Shown piece after piece: positions 34,013 through 42,006 of a stretch of 64,000 bases of DNA. A program made the translations under genes and the position numbers. The DNA comes from Hymenobacter negativus (lineage in GTDB: Bacteria > Bacteroidota > Bacteroidia > Cytophagales > Hymenobacteraceae). The stretch's first letter is position 1. Each line of letters begins with the position of its first letter. The notes beneath the pieces were generated by a model. It did not search any database. It saw only the letters and a list, made by a program, of their open reading frames with translations, and was not told the DNA's origin. The DNA lies in NCBI RefSeq assembly GCF_016056375.1, contig NZ_JAEDAE010000001.1, positions 186,001 to 250,000 of the forward strand, given 5' to 3'.

Positions 34013-35173
34013 TTAGGCCGCCCCAACCGGTGCCGCGCTGCTCGTGCTAGGTGAGTCAGCATGAATAGCCGCCGTTGTATCGCGCAGGTGCTGGGGTCGC
34101 TGCCTGTTCTTCACTGCTTGGATTTCGGCTACAATAGCCAGCGCTATTTCCTCCGGCGTTTCGCCGCCCAGGCTCAGCCCGATGGGACTGTGGAGGCGGT
34201 TTCGCAGCGCATCCGAGATGGCTGCTTCGGATAAGTCCAGCTCGCTTTCACCGAGCAGCCGGCCGGCTTTGGCTCGGGGGCCCAGCAGACCGATGTACGG
34301 GGCCGAAGAAGGGAGTAGCACTTGCAGCGCAGCCAAATCATAAGCATAATTGTGGCTAAGCAAAACGTGGTACGCGCCCGCATCTGGGGTCAGCGTTTGC
34401 AACTCACGCACTGGCACGATGCGTACCTCGGCTGCTTCCGGAAACCGGGCCGCGGTGGCCAGGTTGGGCCGGCCATCCAGCACGGTAATGTGCCAGCCGA
34501 GCGAGGCTGCCAGATGCACCAGCGGCTGCGCATCGTTGCCCGCCCCATATACTACCAGGCTCAGAGGTGGCCGTAGCACCTCCAACAGTGCCCGCACCGG
34601 CCCGGCATCGGTTTCAATATCCAGAATCTGTGATTTGTCCTGCGCCAGTGTTGTGCTGGCGGCTTCGGCCAGGGGGGCGGCCAGCAGGGGAGTGCCTCGC
34701 AATGCGCCGGTGGCCGATAGTAGTACCCGCTGCCCCACGGCAGCTTTGAGGCCGGTAGTATCGGTTTCAAATACTGTGGCCAGCACCGCCGGCTCGGGGT
34801 ATTGGGCAAAGCCGCGCAACAGCTCCACCGGGTTATCGGATGCGTCAAAATCCAGCGGCTCCAGCAAGATGCGAACCACGCCCTGGCAGCCGGGGCCGAG
34901 GCCGTGGCGCGGGTCATCCTCGTCGCGGGTATCGTAAGTAACCAGCGCCGGATGGCCCCGAAAAATGGCCTGGCGCGCCCGTTGGCGAGCATCGCCCTCC
35001 AAACAGCCGCCGCTGATGGCTCCGGTCAGTTCTCCGTCTTCGGTCACGAGCATGCGGGCTCCGGGGCGGCGGTAGGCCGAGCCCAACACCTCCACCACGG
35101 TGGCCAGGGCGCATGGCCGGGCCTCGGCGCGGTACCGGTCGTAGGCGAGGAGCAGGCGTTGGAGTTCGGTCAT
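34013..35173 (-). CDS. xdhC: XdhC/CoxI-family molybdenum cofactor maturation factor
   Basis: This 386-residue protein has an N-terminal XdhC/CoxI domain (ATVVEVLGSAYRRPGARMLVTEDG, followed by GAISGGCLEGD with its conserved Cys). The C-terminal Rossmann-like domain contains LVVYGAGNDAQPL and ISDALRNRLHSPIGLSLGGETPEEIALAIVAEI. It inserts or sulfurates Mo cofactor in xanthine dehydrogenase/aldehyde oxidase-type enzymes, like PaoD. The likely client is the PaoABC operon 16 kb away (51096-54979). Longer starts at 35215 and 35287 are possible; 35173 matches the usual N terminus. It is divergent from an AraC regulator. Confidence 0.88.
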   Translation of the reverse strand: MTELQRLLLAYDRYRAEARPCALATVVEVLGSAYRRPGARMLVTEDGELTGAISGGCLEGDARQRARQAIFRGHPALVTYDTRDEDDPRHGLGPGCQGVVRILLEPLDFDASDNPVELLRGFAQYPEPAVLATVFETDTTGLKAAVGQRVLLSATGALRGTPLLAAPLAEAASTTLAQDKSQILDIETDAGPVRALLEVLRPPLSLVVYGAGNDAQPLVHLAASLGWHITVLDGRPNLATAARFPEAAEVRIVPVRELQTLTPDAGAYHVLLSHNYAYDLAALQVLLPSSAPYIGLLGPRAKAGRLLGESELDLSEAAISDALRNRLHSPIGLSLGGETPEEIALAIVAEIQAVKNRQRPQHLRDTTAAIHADSPSTSSAAPVGAA

Positions 35174-35297
35174 GAGGGCGGTAGTTTGCGCAGGCAGTAC
35201 GCCCGGTAGCGGCATGGGGTTATGCAAACCACTGACCGGAGAAAGTGGTTTTGGATTGGAAGTGGGCCGCCAACAATCAGCCCGCATGTAGAAATTT

Positions 35298-36170
35298 ATG
35301 ACTGCTACTATTCCCGTCTATCAATTAAATAAGCTCACTGCCGCGGAGGAAAAAACGGCGGCGGTTTTCTTTTTGGGGCCGAATTCCGCGCCGTCCCACC
35401 TGCCCATCGACCTGCCTTATCGTAGCAATTATTACAAAATCGGCTTGTGCCTGCGCGGTACTGCCCGCCTGAAAGTAAACCTCGAAAACTACGAAATCAG
35501 GCCTGGTTCGCTGATGATTCTCTCGCCGTATGCTATCAAGCAGTGGCCATTTATGTCGGCTGATTTTGATGCATTAAGCATATTTTTTACCAGAGAATTT
35601 ATTTCTGCCAATAGTAATCTGAATCCGGACGCCTTTTCGTTTTTTGAGCGAGATGCCCGCCACGTATTTCAATTAACTGCGCTTCAAATCGATAATATTG
35701 CCGCACTGTTGCATTCCATTGGGCAGAAATATAACGCGCCGCATACTTATCGGGAGGAAATTCTGTGCAGCCTTATTCAAATTTTGCTGCACGAAATCGC
35801 GCCCATTTACAACTTGCAACACGTTACGGCGAATGCCATTCAGACCAGAAGCCAGCTGATTGCCGCCGAATTTAAAAAGCAGGTCAATACGCATTACACT
35901 ACCGAGCGAAGCCTGGCATTTTACGCCGACAAACTCTGCATCAGCCCCAAGCATCTGGCCGAAACCGTGAAGGAAGCCACCGGCAAACGCGCCGTGGAAT
36001 GGCTGGCCCAGGCCGTGCTGCTGGAAGCCACTGTGCTTCTGCAAAACCCAGCCCTCAGCATTGCCCAAATCGCGGATACGCTGCATTTTGCTGACCAGTC
36101 CGCGTTTGGTCGGTTTTTCCGGAAAAGCATCGGGGTTTCGCCCGCAGCCTACCGCCAGCGCTGGGCCTGA
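35298..36170 (+). CDS. AraC-family transcription regulator
   Basis: This 290-residue protein has an N-terminal cupin-like sensing region (about 20-150, YYKIGLCLRGTARLKVNLENYEIRPGSLMILSP) and a C-terminal pair of helix-turn-helix motifs (RSLAFYADKLCISPKHLAETVKEATGKRAVEWL and LSIAQIADTLHFADQSAFGRFFRKSIGVSPAAYR). The gene is more AT-rich than the surroundings. It lies 76 bp upstream of an NmrA-type reductase and probably controls it. A similar pair follows at 37297. Confidence 0.92.
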   Translation: MTATIPVYQLNKLTAAEEKTAAVFFLGPNSAPSHLPIDLPYRSNYYKIGLCLRGTARLKVNLENYEIRPGSLMILSPYAIKQWPFMSADFDALSIFFTREFISANSNLNPDAFSFFERDARHVFQLTALQIDNIAALLHSIGQKYNAPHTYREEILCSLIQILLHEIAPIYNLQHVTANAIQTRSQLIAAEFKKQVNTHYTTERSLAFYADKLCISPKHLAETVKEATGKRAVEWLAQAVLLEATVLLQNPALSIAQIADTLHFADQSAFGRFFRKSIGVSPAAYRQRWA

Positions 36171-36246
36171 TGCTTGCCGCACTTTGGCCCAATCTTGCCG
36201 CCGTTTTGCCCTTTTTCAAGGGTAAGTCCGAACGGAGCTTTGTCCC

Positions 36247-37128
36247 ATGAAAATTATCCTCACTGGTTCCCTCGGGAACATCAGCAAGCCCCTGGCCACT
36301 GCGCTGGTGCAGCAGGGCCATGCCGTCACGGTTATCAGCAGCAAGCCGGAAAAGCGCGCCGAAATAGAAGCTTTGGGCGCAACCGCTGCCATTGGCTCGG
36401 TTGAAGATGCCGGTTTCCTTACAGCCACTTTCACCGGTGCCGATGCCGCGTACCTAATGGTGCCACCCAACTTTGCCGTGGCCGATTCGCGGGCTTACCA
36501 TCAGCAAGTGGGCCATAATTATGCGCAAGCCCTTCGGCAAGCCGGCGTGCGGCGGGTGGTGCAGCTGAGCAGCTGGGGCGCACACCTGAGCAAGGGCACC
36601 GGCGGCATCCTGGGCACGCACGACGTGGAAGGTATTTTGCGCCAGGTGCCCGGCATTGCGCTCACGCATCTCCGGCCTACCTCTTTCTTTACCAATTTCT
36701 ACACTTCGGCCGGGATGATAAAAGGCGCGGGGATAATGGGCGCCAATTACGCCGGCGATATAAAGGTTTCTTTTGTGCACCCGCGCGACATTGCCACCGC
36801 AGCGGCTGATGAATTGGTGAAACCTACTGATGGGTCCGGTCAGGCCGTGCGCTACGTGGCCAGCGACGAGCGCACGGCCGATGAAGTCGCCCACGCCATC
36901 GGCGCGGCCATTGGTAAGCCTGACCTGAAATGGGTGGCTTTCACGGATGCCCAGATGCGGGAAAACATGACGAGCCACGGCGTGCCCGTAATCAGAGCCA
37001 ACGAAGTTGTGGACATCTACGCTAGCATTAACAGCGGTAAATTGGGCGAGGATTATTGGCAACACCGGCCGGTTTTGGGCGAAGTAAAATTGGAGGATTT
37101 CGCCCGGGAGTTTGCGGCAGCTTTTTAG
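36247..37128 (+). CDS. NmrA/QOR2-like NAD(P)-binding protein
   Basis: This 293-residue atypical short-chain dehydrogenase has a glycine-rich dinucleotide motif at the N terminus (ILTGSLGNISKPLATAL). It lacks the YxxxK motif of classical SDRs and has the NmrA-like pattern HLRPTSFFTNFY. Members act as NADPH-dependent quinone or azo reductases or redox-sensing regulators. The role here is probably reduction of an electrophile, under control of the AraC gene upstream. It is followed by repeat A4. Confidence 0.85.
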   Translation: MKIILTGSLGNISKPLATALVQQGHAVTVISSKPEKRAEIEALGATAAIGSVEDAGFLTATFTGADAAYLMVPPNFAVADSRAYHQQVGHNYAQALRQAGVRRVVQLSSWGAHLSKGTGGILGTHDVEGILRQVPGIALTHLRPTSFFTNFYTSAGMIKGAGIMGANYAGDIKVSFVHPRDIATAAADELVKPTDGSGQAVRYVASDERTADEVAHAIGAAIGKPDLKWVAFTDAQMRENMTSHGVPVIRANEVVDIYASINSGKLGEDYWQHRPVLGEVKLEDFAREFAAAF

Positions 37129-37148
37129 TCGGGACCGATTGTTAATTG

Positions 37149-37241
37149 AACGCCATGCTAAGCTTGTCGAAGCATCTCTACCACAATAGTAAATAAATTA
37201 CTTGTGCGGTAGAAATGCTTCGACAAGCTTAGCATAGCGTT
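37149..37241. repeat. REPIN-like inverted repeat, family A, copy A4
   Basis: The 34-nt arms (37149-37182 and 37208-37241) have two mismatches and contain CATGCTAAGCTTGTCGAAGC. Each arm has its own ATGCT/AGCAT hairpin. A run of T follows on the plus strand, so it may also end transcription of the NmrA-type gene. Confidence 0.9.
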
Positions 37242-37269
37242 TTTTATAGCATACTTTTGTAGGGCGGCT

Positions 37270-37277
37270 TACATTTG
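37270..37277 (+). promoter_or_regulatory. Putative -7 element of the second AraC gene
   Basis: TACATTTG matches the TAnnTTTG consensus 19 nt before the ATG. A second match, TACTTTTG, lies at 37252-37259. No clear -33 element is seen. Confidence 0.45.
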
Positions 37278-37296
37278 ATTTCTACAAAATTTCGCC

Positions 37297-38217
37297 ATGT
37301 CACCCCGTCCGCTTTCCGACCTTTACACCAAACTGGCGCCGGAGGCTGCTGAGACGCTTTTGCTACCGGAGCAGCCTCGCGAAATCGGCCATTTCAACGT
37401 CTTCAACGTGGCGGACCTGATGCTGGCCAACCGCGACCGGCCGCCGATGAGCTTTGACCGACGCTCCTTTTACAAAATCAGCCTGATTCGGGGCCGTAGT
37501 CGCATCGAGTATGCCGACCAGGCGGTGGAAGTAGAAGCCGGCGCTTTGTGGTTTGCCTCTTCGCGCGTGCCCTACCGCTGGCTGCCGCACGACCAGAGCC
37601 AGACCGGTCACTTCTGCATCTTCACCGAGGCGTTTCTGCAGCCCACCAAGGGCCGGACGGCGCTGGAGGAATTGCCGTTTTACCAGCCCGGCGCGTACCC
37701 GGTTGTGCGGGTGACGGATGCCGAATTTGCTGCCATAGAAGCCATTTTTCAGAAGATGGAGCTGGAAATTGCTTCCGACTTCGCCTACAAGTACGACCTG
37801 CTGCGCGCCTACTTGCTAGAAATGATTTACTACGTGCAGAAACTGCAGCCGGCCCCGGCAGCGGTGCCTGCGCCAAACGCCTCGACCCGCCTCACGGCCC
37901 AGTTTGCCGACCTGCTGGAGCGGCAGTTTCCGTTGGAATCGCCGCAGCAGCGCCTGCGCTTGCGCACCGCCACCGACTATGCTGCCCATCTGGCCGTGCA
38001 TGTCAACCACCTCAACCGCGTGCTCAAGGAAGCCACCGGCCACACCACCACTGCCCTGATTGGCAGCCGGATAGCGCAGGAAGCCAAAATCCTGCTGAAG
38101 CAAACGAACTGGAATATTTCCGAAATTGCCGATAGCCTGGGCTTTGCCGATGTGGCACACTTCTGCAATTTCTTTAAGCGGCAGACGCGCTTGACACCGA
38201 GTGATTTCCGGAGTTGA
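37297..38217 (+). CDS. AraC-family transcription regulator
   Basis: This 306-residue regulator has an N-terminal sensing domain (FYKISLIRGRSRIEYADQAVEVEAGALWFASSRVPYRW) and a C-terminal double helix-turn-helix (TDYAAHLAVHVNHLNRVLKEATGHTTTALIGSR and WNISEIADSLGFADVAHFCNFFKRQTRLTPSDFR). It precedes a reductase/epimerase-type SDR gene by about 160 bp and probably regulates it. It shares gene order but limited sequence with the AraC gene at 35298. Confidence 0.93.
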   Translation: MSPRPLSDLYTKLAPEAAETLLLPEQPREIGHFNVFNVADLMLANRDRPPMSFDRRSFYKISLIRGRSRIEYADQAVEVEAGALWFASSRVPYRWLPHDQSQTGHFCIFTEAFLQPTKGRTALEELPFYQPGAYPVVRVTDAEFAAIEAIFQKMELEIASDFAYKYDLLRAYLLEMIYYVQKLQPAPAAVPAPNASTRLTAQFADLLERQFPLESPQQRLRLRTATDYAAHLAVHVNHLNRVLKEATGHTTTALIGSRIAQEAKILLKQTNWNISEIADSLGFADVAHFCNFFKRQTRLTPSDFRS

Positions 38218-38229
38218 GGGTTTTTGGTT

Positions 38230-38257
38230 AAGGACGTTGGGCTTTGCGGCGTCCTTT
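38230..38257 (+). terminator. Weak hairpin after the second AraC gene
   Basis: A 7-bp stem AAGGACG/CGTCCTT with a 13-nt loop and a short T tract lies 12 nt past the stop codon. Confidence 0.4.
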
Positions 38258-38376
38258 ATAACGGCTTTTTAGTTGTTTGATTTATTCAGCAAATGGTTTG
38301 ACCGGCGCAATAGCGCCGCTGCCCGCCTGCCGGACCTTTGCGGGGTAATCAATCACCAATTAAAAACGACCATCAC

Positions 38377-39258
38377 ATGCGTGTTTTCGTAACCGGCGCG
38401 TCGGGTTTTGTCGGCTCCGCCATCGTTCAGGAATTACTCGGCGCGGGCCACCGGGTGCTCGGCCTCGCCCGCTCCGAGGAGTCGGCCCAGGTGCTGTCTG
38501 CGGCTGGCGCAGAGGTACACCGCGGCTCGCTCGATGACCTCGGCAGCCTGCAGCGCGGTGCGGCGGCCGCCGATGGCGTCATCCACACCGCTTACAATCA
38601 CAATTTTGTGGAATACGAGGCGGCCGGGCAAACTGACCGGCGCGCCATTGAAGCACTCGGCAAAGCGTTGGCCGGCTCCGAGCGGCCGCTCATCGTCACG
38701 GCCGGGCTGGCGGGCTTCAACCTGGGCCGCCCCGCCACAGAAGACGATTCTCCCGCCGCCTCGCTTCGCATGTCGGAAGCAGTAGCAATGGAACTCGCCG
38801 CGCAGGGCGTGCGAGCGATGGTGGTGCGCCTGGCTGCCTCGGTCCACGACCACAACGACCACGGCTTCGTGCCGACACTCATCAATATTGCCCGCCAAAC
38901 CGGCGAGGCGGCCTACGTGGGCGAAGGCTACAATTGCTGGCCCGCCGTGCACCGGCTCGATGCCGCTCGCCTTTACCGGCTGGCCCTGGAGCAAGGCACC
39001 GCCGGTGCCCGCTACCACGGCGCGGCCGATGAGGGCATTCCGTTGCGCGACATCGCCGCCATCATCGGCCGGCACCTGAACCTGCCCGTCGTATCTAAAA
39101 AGCCCGAGGAGGCCGCCGGCCATTTCGGCTGGATGGCGCGATTTGTCGGGTTGGACATGCCCGCCTCCAGCGCCCTCACGCAGCAGCGGCTGGGCTGGCA
39201 CCCCACCCAGCCCGGCCTGCTGGCGGATTTGGAGCACGGAGATTATTTCAGCAAGTAG
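38377..39258 (+). CDS. Extended SDR, NAD-dependent epimerase/reductase-like
   Basis: This 293-residue protein starts with a Rossmann motif (VFVTGASGFVGSAIVQEL). It has an extended-SDR layout with a C-terminal substrate-binding part (HRLDAARLYRLALEQGTAGARYHG, then GIPLRDIAAIIGRHLNLPV). The sequence resembles proteins annotated as NAD-dependent epimerase/dehydratase or 3-beta-HSD-like reductases; the substrate is unknown. A TTG start at 38338 is possible, but the ATG places the Rossmann fold at the N terminus as usual. It is paired with the AraC gene upstream. Confidence 0.85.
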   Translation: MRVFVTGASGFVGSAIVQELLGAGHRVLGLARSEESAQVLSAAGAEVHRGSLDDLGSLQRGAAAADGVIHTAYNHNFVEYEAAGQTDRRAIEALGKALAGSERPLIVTAGLAGFNLGRPATEDDSPAASLRMSEAVAMELAAQGVRAMVVRLAASVHDHNDHGFVPTLINIARQTGEAAYVGEGYNCWPAVHRLDAARLYRLALEQGTAGARYHGAADEGIPLRDIAAIIGRHLNLPVVSKKPEEAAGHFGWMARFVGLDMPASSALTQQRLGWHPTQPGLLADLEHGDYFSK

Positions 39259-39270
39259 AATCGAAGCCAA

Positions 39271-39312
39271 AGAAACGCCCCGTAACGACTTCGTTGCGGG
39301 GCATTTCTTTTA
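39271..39312 (+). terminator. Intrinsic terminator, GCCCCG-type repeated stem
   Basis: The stem GCCCCGTAACGA/TCGTTGCGGGGC with flanking AAA/TTT and a T-rich tail follows the epimerase-like gene. The stem is nearly the same as in the terminators at 40481, 46907 and 51037. Confidence 0.85.
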
Positions 39313-39396
39313 ACAGAATATTGCCCTTTTCTGAGTCGCAATAGCGGGTATTCGGCCAATGCTGGGTAGATTGAAGCGCTCCAAGGATTCCGTGCA

Positions 39397-39876
39397 ATGA
39401 CAACAAACATCACCCTGACCAAAACGGTAAGAAACGATTTAGACATGCTGTTTGAATTTCAACTTGACGAAGAAGCAACCCGTTTAGCCGCGTTCACCTC
39501 GAAAGACCCGAGCAACAAGGAGGCTTATATCGAAAAGTATTCAACCCATTTAGCCGACCCGACAATAAACATGCAGACAATAAAAGTCGACGGAGAAATT
39601 GTGGGTAGTATAGCGAAATTCATGTTGCACGGAGAAGCAGGAATTACTTACTGGATTGATAAGAAATTTTGGGGCCGCGGCATCGCCACAAATGCTTTGT
39701 TGGAATTCCTGAAAATCGAACAAGCCAGACCCATTTATGGCGGTGTGGCTTTCGATAATTACGGCTCACAAAAGGTGCTGGAGAAATGTGGCTTTGTGAA
39801 AACGGGAACGGATAAAGGCTTTGCTAATGCGCGGCAATCTGAAATTGAAGAATTTATCTACAAACTTTCGGACTAA
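39397..39876 (+). CDS. GNAT-family N-acetyltransferase
   Basis: This 159-residue acetyltransferase of the RimJ/RimL type contains the acetyl-CoA-binding segment GEAGITYWIDKKFWGRGIATNALLEFL (motif A with GRGIA) and the C-terminal VAFDNYGSQKVLEKCGFVKTG (motif B). It would transfer an acetyl group to a small molecule or protein amine; the acceptor is unknown. Base composition is clearly more AT-rich than the core genes, and the following gene shares this, which suggests both arrived by transfer. Confidence 0.88.
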   Translation: MTTNITLTKTVRNDLDMLFEFQLDEEATRLAAFTSKDPSNKEAYIEKYSTHLADPTINMQTIKVDGEIVGSIAKFMLHGEAGITYWIDKKFWGRGIATNALLEFLKIEQARPIYGGVAFDNYGSQKVLEKCGFVKTGTDKGFANARQSEIEEFIYKLSD

Positions 39877-39944
39877 CGATTTGGCAATTGTAGACGGTAT
39901 TACTATGGGTTCGGTATTGCAATCAAGGTTAATTATTTGGCGTC

Positions 39945-40424
39945 ATGAATGGATTCAAAAAGCACAGAGGGCTCAAACGGTATTACCGAAACCTTGCTAC
40001 TGCAAGCGACTTTGATAAAATGCCTTGGCTTAATGCTGGAACTTGGTTTGATAACTGGCATCACCACTTTGATTGGTATGGCTACGGTAATAGTAGTTTC
40101 AAGAGAAGGAAGCCGCATTTGGATAAGCTGTTTCGGCATTTTGATATGTTGATTGGCAAGACCCAAAGTCTAAATCCCAAATTTCAGCTGTATGCTGTTC
40201 TGCTTGACTTTGATAGTGCAAGCGACGCACTATTTCTGCACAGTACAAACCCGAATAATAGTCAGTTTCCCTTCAAGGTTTCGGATTTGCAATCGGTAAC
40301 GACATTGAAGAATAATCAGCTTGACAATTATATAAACAGCCTTGACGGCTATGAAAAGCTGTATGGCCAAGCTGGTGAGGCATTTTGCTTAATATTCAAA
40401 AAAGGGGTAGGGCGACCTTTCTAA
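39945..40424 (+). CDS. Unknown protein in an AT-rich islet
   Basis: I do not recognise this 159-residue protein. It has no signal peptide and no membrane helix. It is rich in aromatic residues and His (WLNAGTWFDNWHHHFDWYGYG), then Lys-rich, and has a long middle part with alternating hydrophobics (FQLYAVLLDFDSASDALFLH). The AT-rich base composition matches the GNAT gene 68 bp upstream. It ends before a convergent terminator. It could be a small cytoplasmic enzyme or binding protein of a mobile cassette, with no stronger evidence. Confidence 0.65.
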   Translation: MNGFKKHRGLKRYYRNLATASDFDKMPWLNAGTWFDNWHHHFDWYGYGNSSFKRRKPHLDKLFRHFDMLIGKTQSLNPKFQLYAVLLDFDSASDALFLHSTNPNNSQFPFKVSDLQSVTTLKNNQLDNYINSLDGYEKLYGQAGEAFCLIFKKGVGRPF

Positions 40425-40480
40425 GGCAGAAAAGAAATTGCTGTTAATGATGATTCAGCATCTTTGTCAAAACCCAACAA

Positions 40481-40519
40481 AAACGCCCCGCAACCAATCG
40501 GTTACGGGGCGTTTCTTTT
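40481..40519. terminator. Intrinsic terminator between convergent genes, GCCCCG-type repeated stem
   Basis: The stem AAACGCCCCG-C-AACC / GGTT-A-CGGGGCGTTT is followed by TTTT on the plus strand. It separates the unknown gene from the third RND operon. Confidence 0.85.
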
Positions 40520-40548
40520 GCGGCCTAAGCTGCTTCAGCTACTCGCGG

Positions 40549-42006
40549 TTATTGCCAGCCGCCGCCCAGGGCGCGGTACACGTTCACCGTGGCGTTGAGC
40601 TGCTGCATGCGGGTTTCGATGAGGTCAAACTTCGACTCCAAGGCGTCGCGCTGGGTGAAGAGGACTTCCGTGTATTCGGCGCGAGCGTAGCGGAAGAGGC
40701 TGTTGGAGATGTCCACCGACTGGTTGAGGGCGGCCACTTCTTTGGCTTTCGCGTCGTAGCTCTTGGCCAGGTTGCCTATGTTGGCGACTTGGTTCGACAC
40801 CTCCACGTAGGCATTCAGCACCGTCTTTTCGTACTGGTAGGCAGCCTGGGTTTGCGCAGCATTGGCGGTGTAGTAGGCCGCCTTGATGCCGTTGCGGTTG
40901 AACAACGGGCCGGCAAAGTCAGCGCCTAGTGCGTAGAGCATCGACTGGGGCGTGCTCACCAGCAGGCCGGGCGTGAAGGCGGCCAGGCCCACGCCGCCCG
41001 AGAGGCCCAACGAGGGATAGAAGTTAGCGCGGGCTACCTGCACGTCGATTTTGGCGGCGGTGAGCTGCTGCTCGGCCTGCCGGATATCGGGGCGGTTGGC
41101 CAGCAGCTGCGCGGGCGAACCGGCCTGAATGGTGGCCGGCAGCAGGTCGTTGAACGACTGCGTGTTGCGCGCCACCGGCTGTGGGTAGCGGCCGGCCAAG
41201 TAGTTCAGCTTGTTCTCGGTTTCGATGATGCTTTGCTGCAGCTTGAATTGCAGGGCACGGGTGTGTTCTACCTGAGCCTCGAAGCGCTTCACGGCCAGCT
41301 CGTTGGCGCGGGCCGACTCCTTCTGCTGCCGCACCAGCTCCAGGGCGTTGCTCTGGATGCCGATGTTCTGCTTCACAATGGCCAGCTGGTTGTCGTAGGC
41401 CAGCAGCTCGTAGTAGGAGTTGGCGATTTCAGCCACTAGGTTGGTCACCATGAAGTTCTTGCCCTCCACGGTGGCCAGGTAGCGGACGGCTGCGGCCTTC
41501 TTGGCGTTGCGCAGCTTGTGCCAGATATCGACCTCCCAGTTGGCAAAGGCGCCAACCTGGAAGTTGGTGAGCGGGTCGGGCGTGCGGCGGTCTTCCTGAA
41601 TCTGAACCTGCTCCTCGGTGGCGCCTTGCAGGGTGTAGCGGCCCACTTTCTCCACATCGGCGCGGGCGCCGAGGCTCACGAAGGGCAGATACTCACCCTG
41701 GCGGGCGCGGATTTCGTTTTTGGCAATCTCGATTTCCTGGAGCGTGATGTTCAGCTCCTGGTTGTTTTGCAGGGCGGTTGAAATGAGTTCCTGCAGGTTG
41801 GGGTCGGTGAAAAATTGCTTCCACTGCACGCGGCCGGTGTTGGCGCTGTCGAGCGTGCCGGCCGACGTGGCCGGGGCAGCGGTAGAATAGCTGCCCGGCA
41901 CGTTGCGGTTTTCATTTTTTACGACCAGTTCGGGCGTTTTGCAGGCACCTACGGCGAGGGCCAGACTGGCCGCGCCGAGGGCTTGATAAATTCGTTTCTT
42001 AAGCAT
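40549..42006 (-). CDS. RND efflux outer-membrane factor (NodT/OprM-type lipoprotein)
   Basis: This 485-residue channel lipoprotein is the last gene of the third efflux operon. The lipobox appears in SLALAVGACKTPE. Two OEP domains follow (LQELISTALQNNQELNITLQEIEIAKNEIRARQG; ANRPDIRQAEQQLTAAKIDVQVARANFYPSLGLSGGVG), and the end is LNATVNVYRALGGGWQ. Its start overlaps the permease stop by 8 nt (ATGCTTAA), so translation is coupled. It resembles CmeC/OprM-type partners of HAE1 pumps. Confidence 0.93.
   Translation of the reverse strand: MLKKRIYQALGAASLALAVGACKTPELVVKNENRNVPGSYSTAAPATSAGTLDSANTGRVQWKQFFTDPNLQELISTALQNNQELNITLQEIEIAKNEIRARQGEYLPFVSLGARADVEKVGRYTLQGATEEQVQIQEDRRTPDPLTNFQVGAFANWEVDIWHKLRNAKKAAAVRYLATVEGKNFMVTNLVAEIANSYYELLAYDNQLAIVKQNIGIQSNALELVRQQKESARANELAVKRFEAQVEHTRALQFKLQQSIIETENKLNYLAGRYPQPVARNTQSFNDLLPATIQAGSPAQLLANRPDIRQAEQQLTAAKIDVQVARANFYPSLGLSGGVGLAAFTPGLLVSTPQSMLYALGADFAGPLFNRNGIKAAYYTANAAQTQAAYQYEKTVLNAYVEVSNQVANIGNLAKSYDAKAKEVAALNQSVDISNSLFRYARAEYTEVLFTQRDALESKFDLIETRMQQLNATVNVYRALGGGWQ

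Noticed and set aside
35174..35287. Longer start of XdhC
   Set aside because: The extra residues have no conservation with the family and reach almost to the divergent AraC start; kept only as an alternative.
39397..40424. Toxin-antitoxin pair (GNAT plus small partner)
   Set aside because: The GNAT resembles RimJ/RimL-type enzymes and the second gene is downstream, longer than usual antitoxins and lacks a DNA-binding motif.
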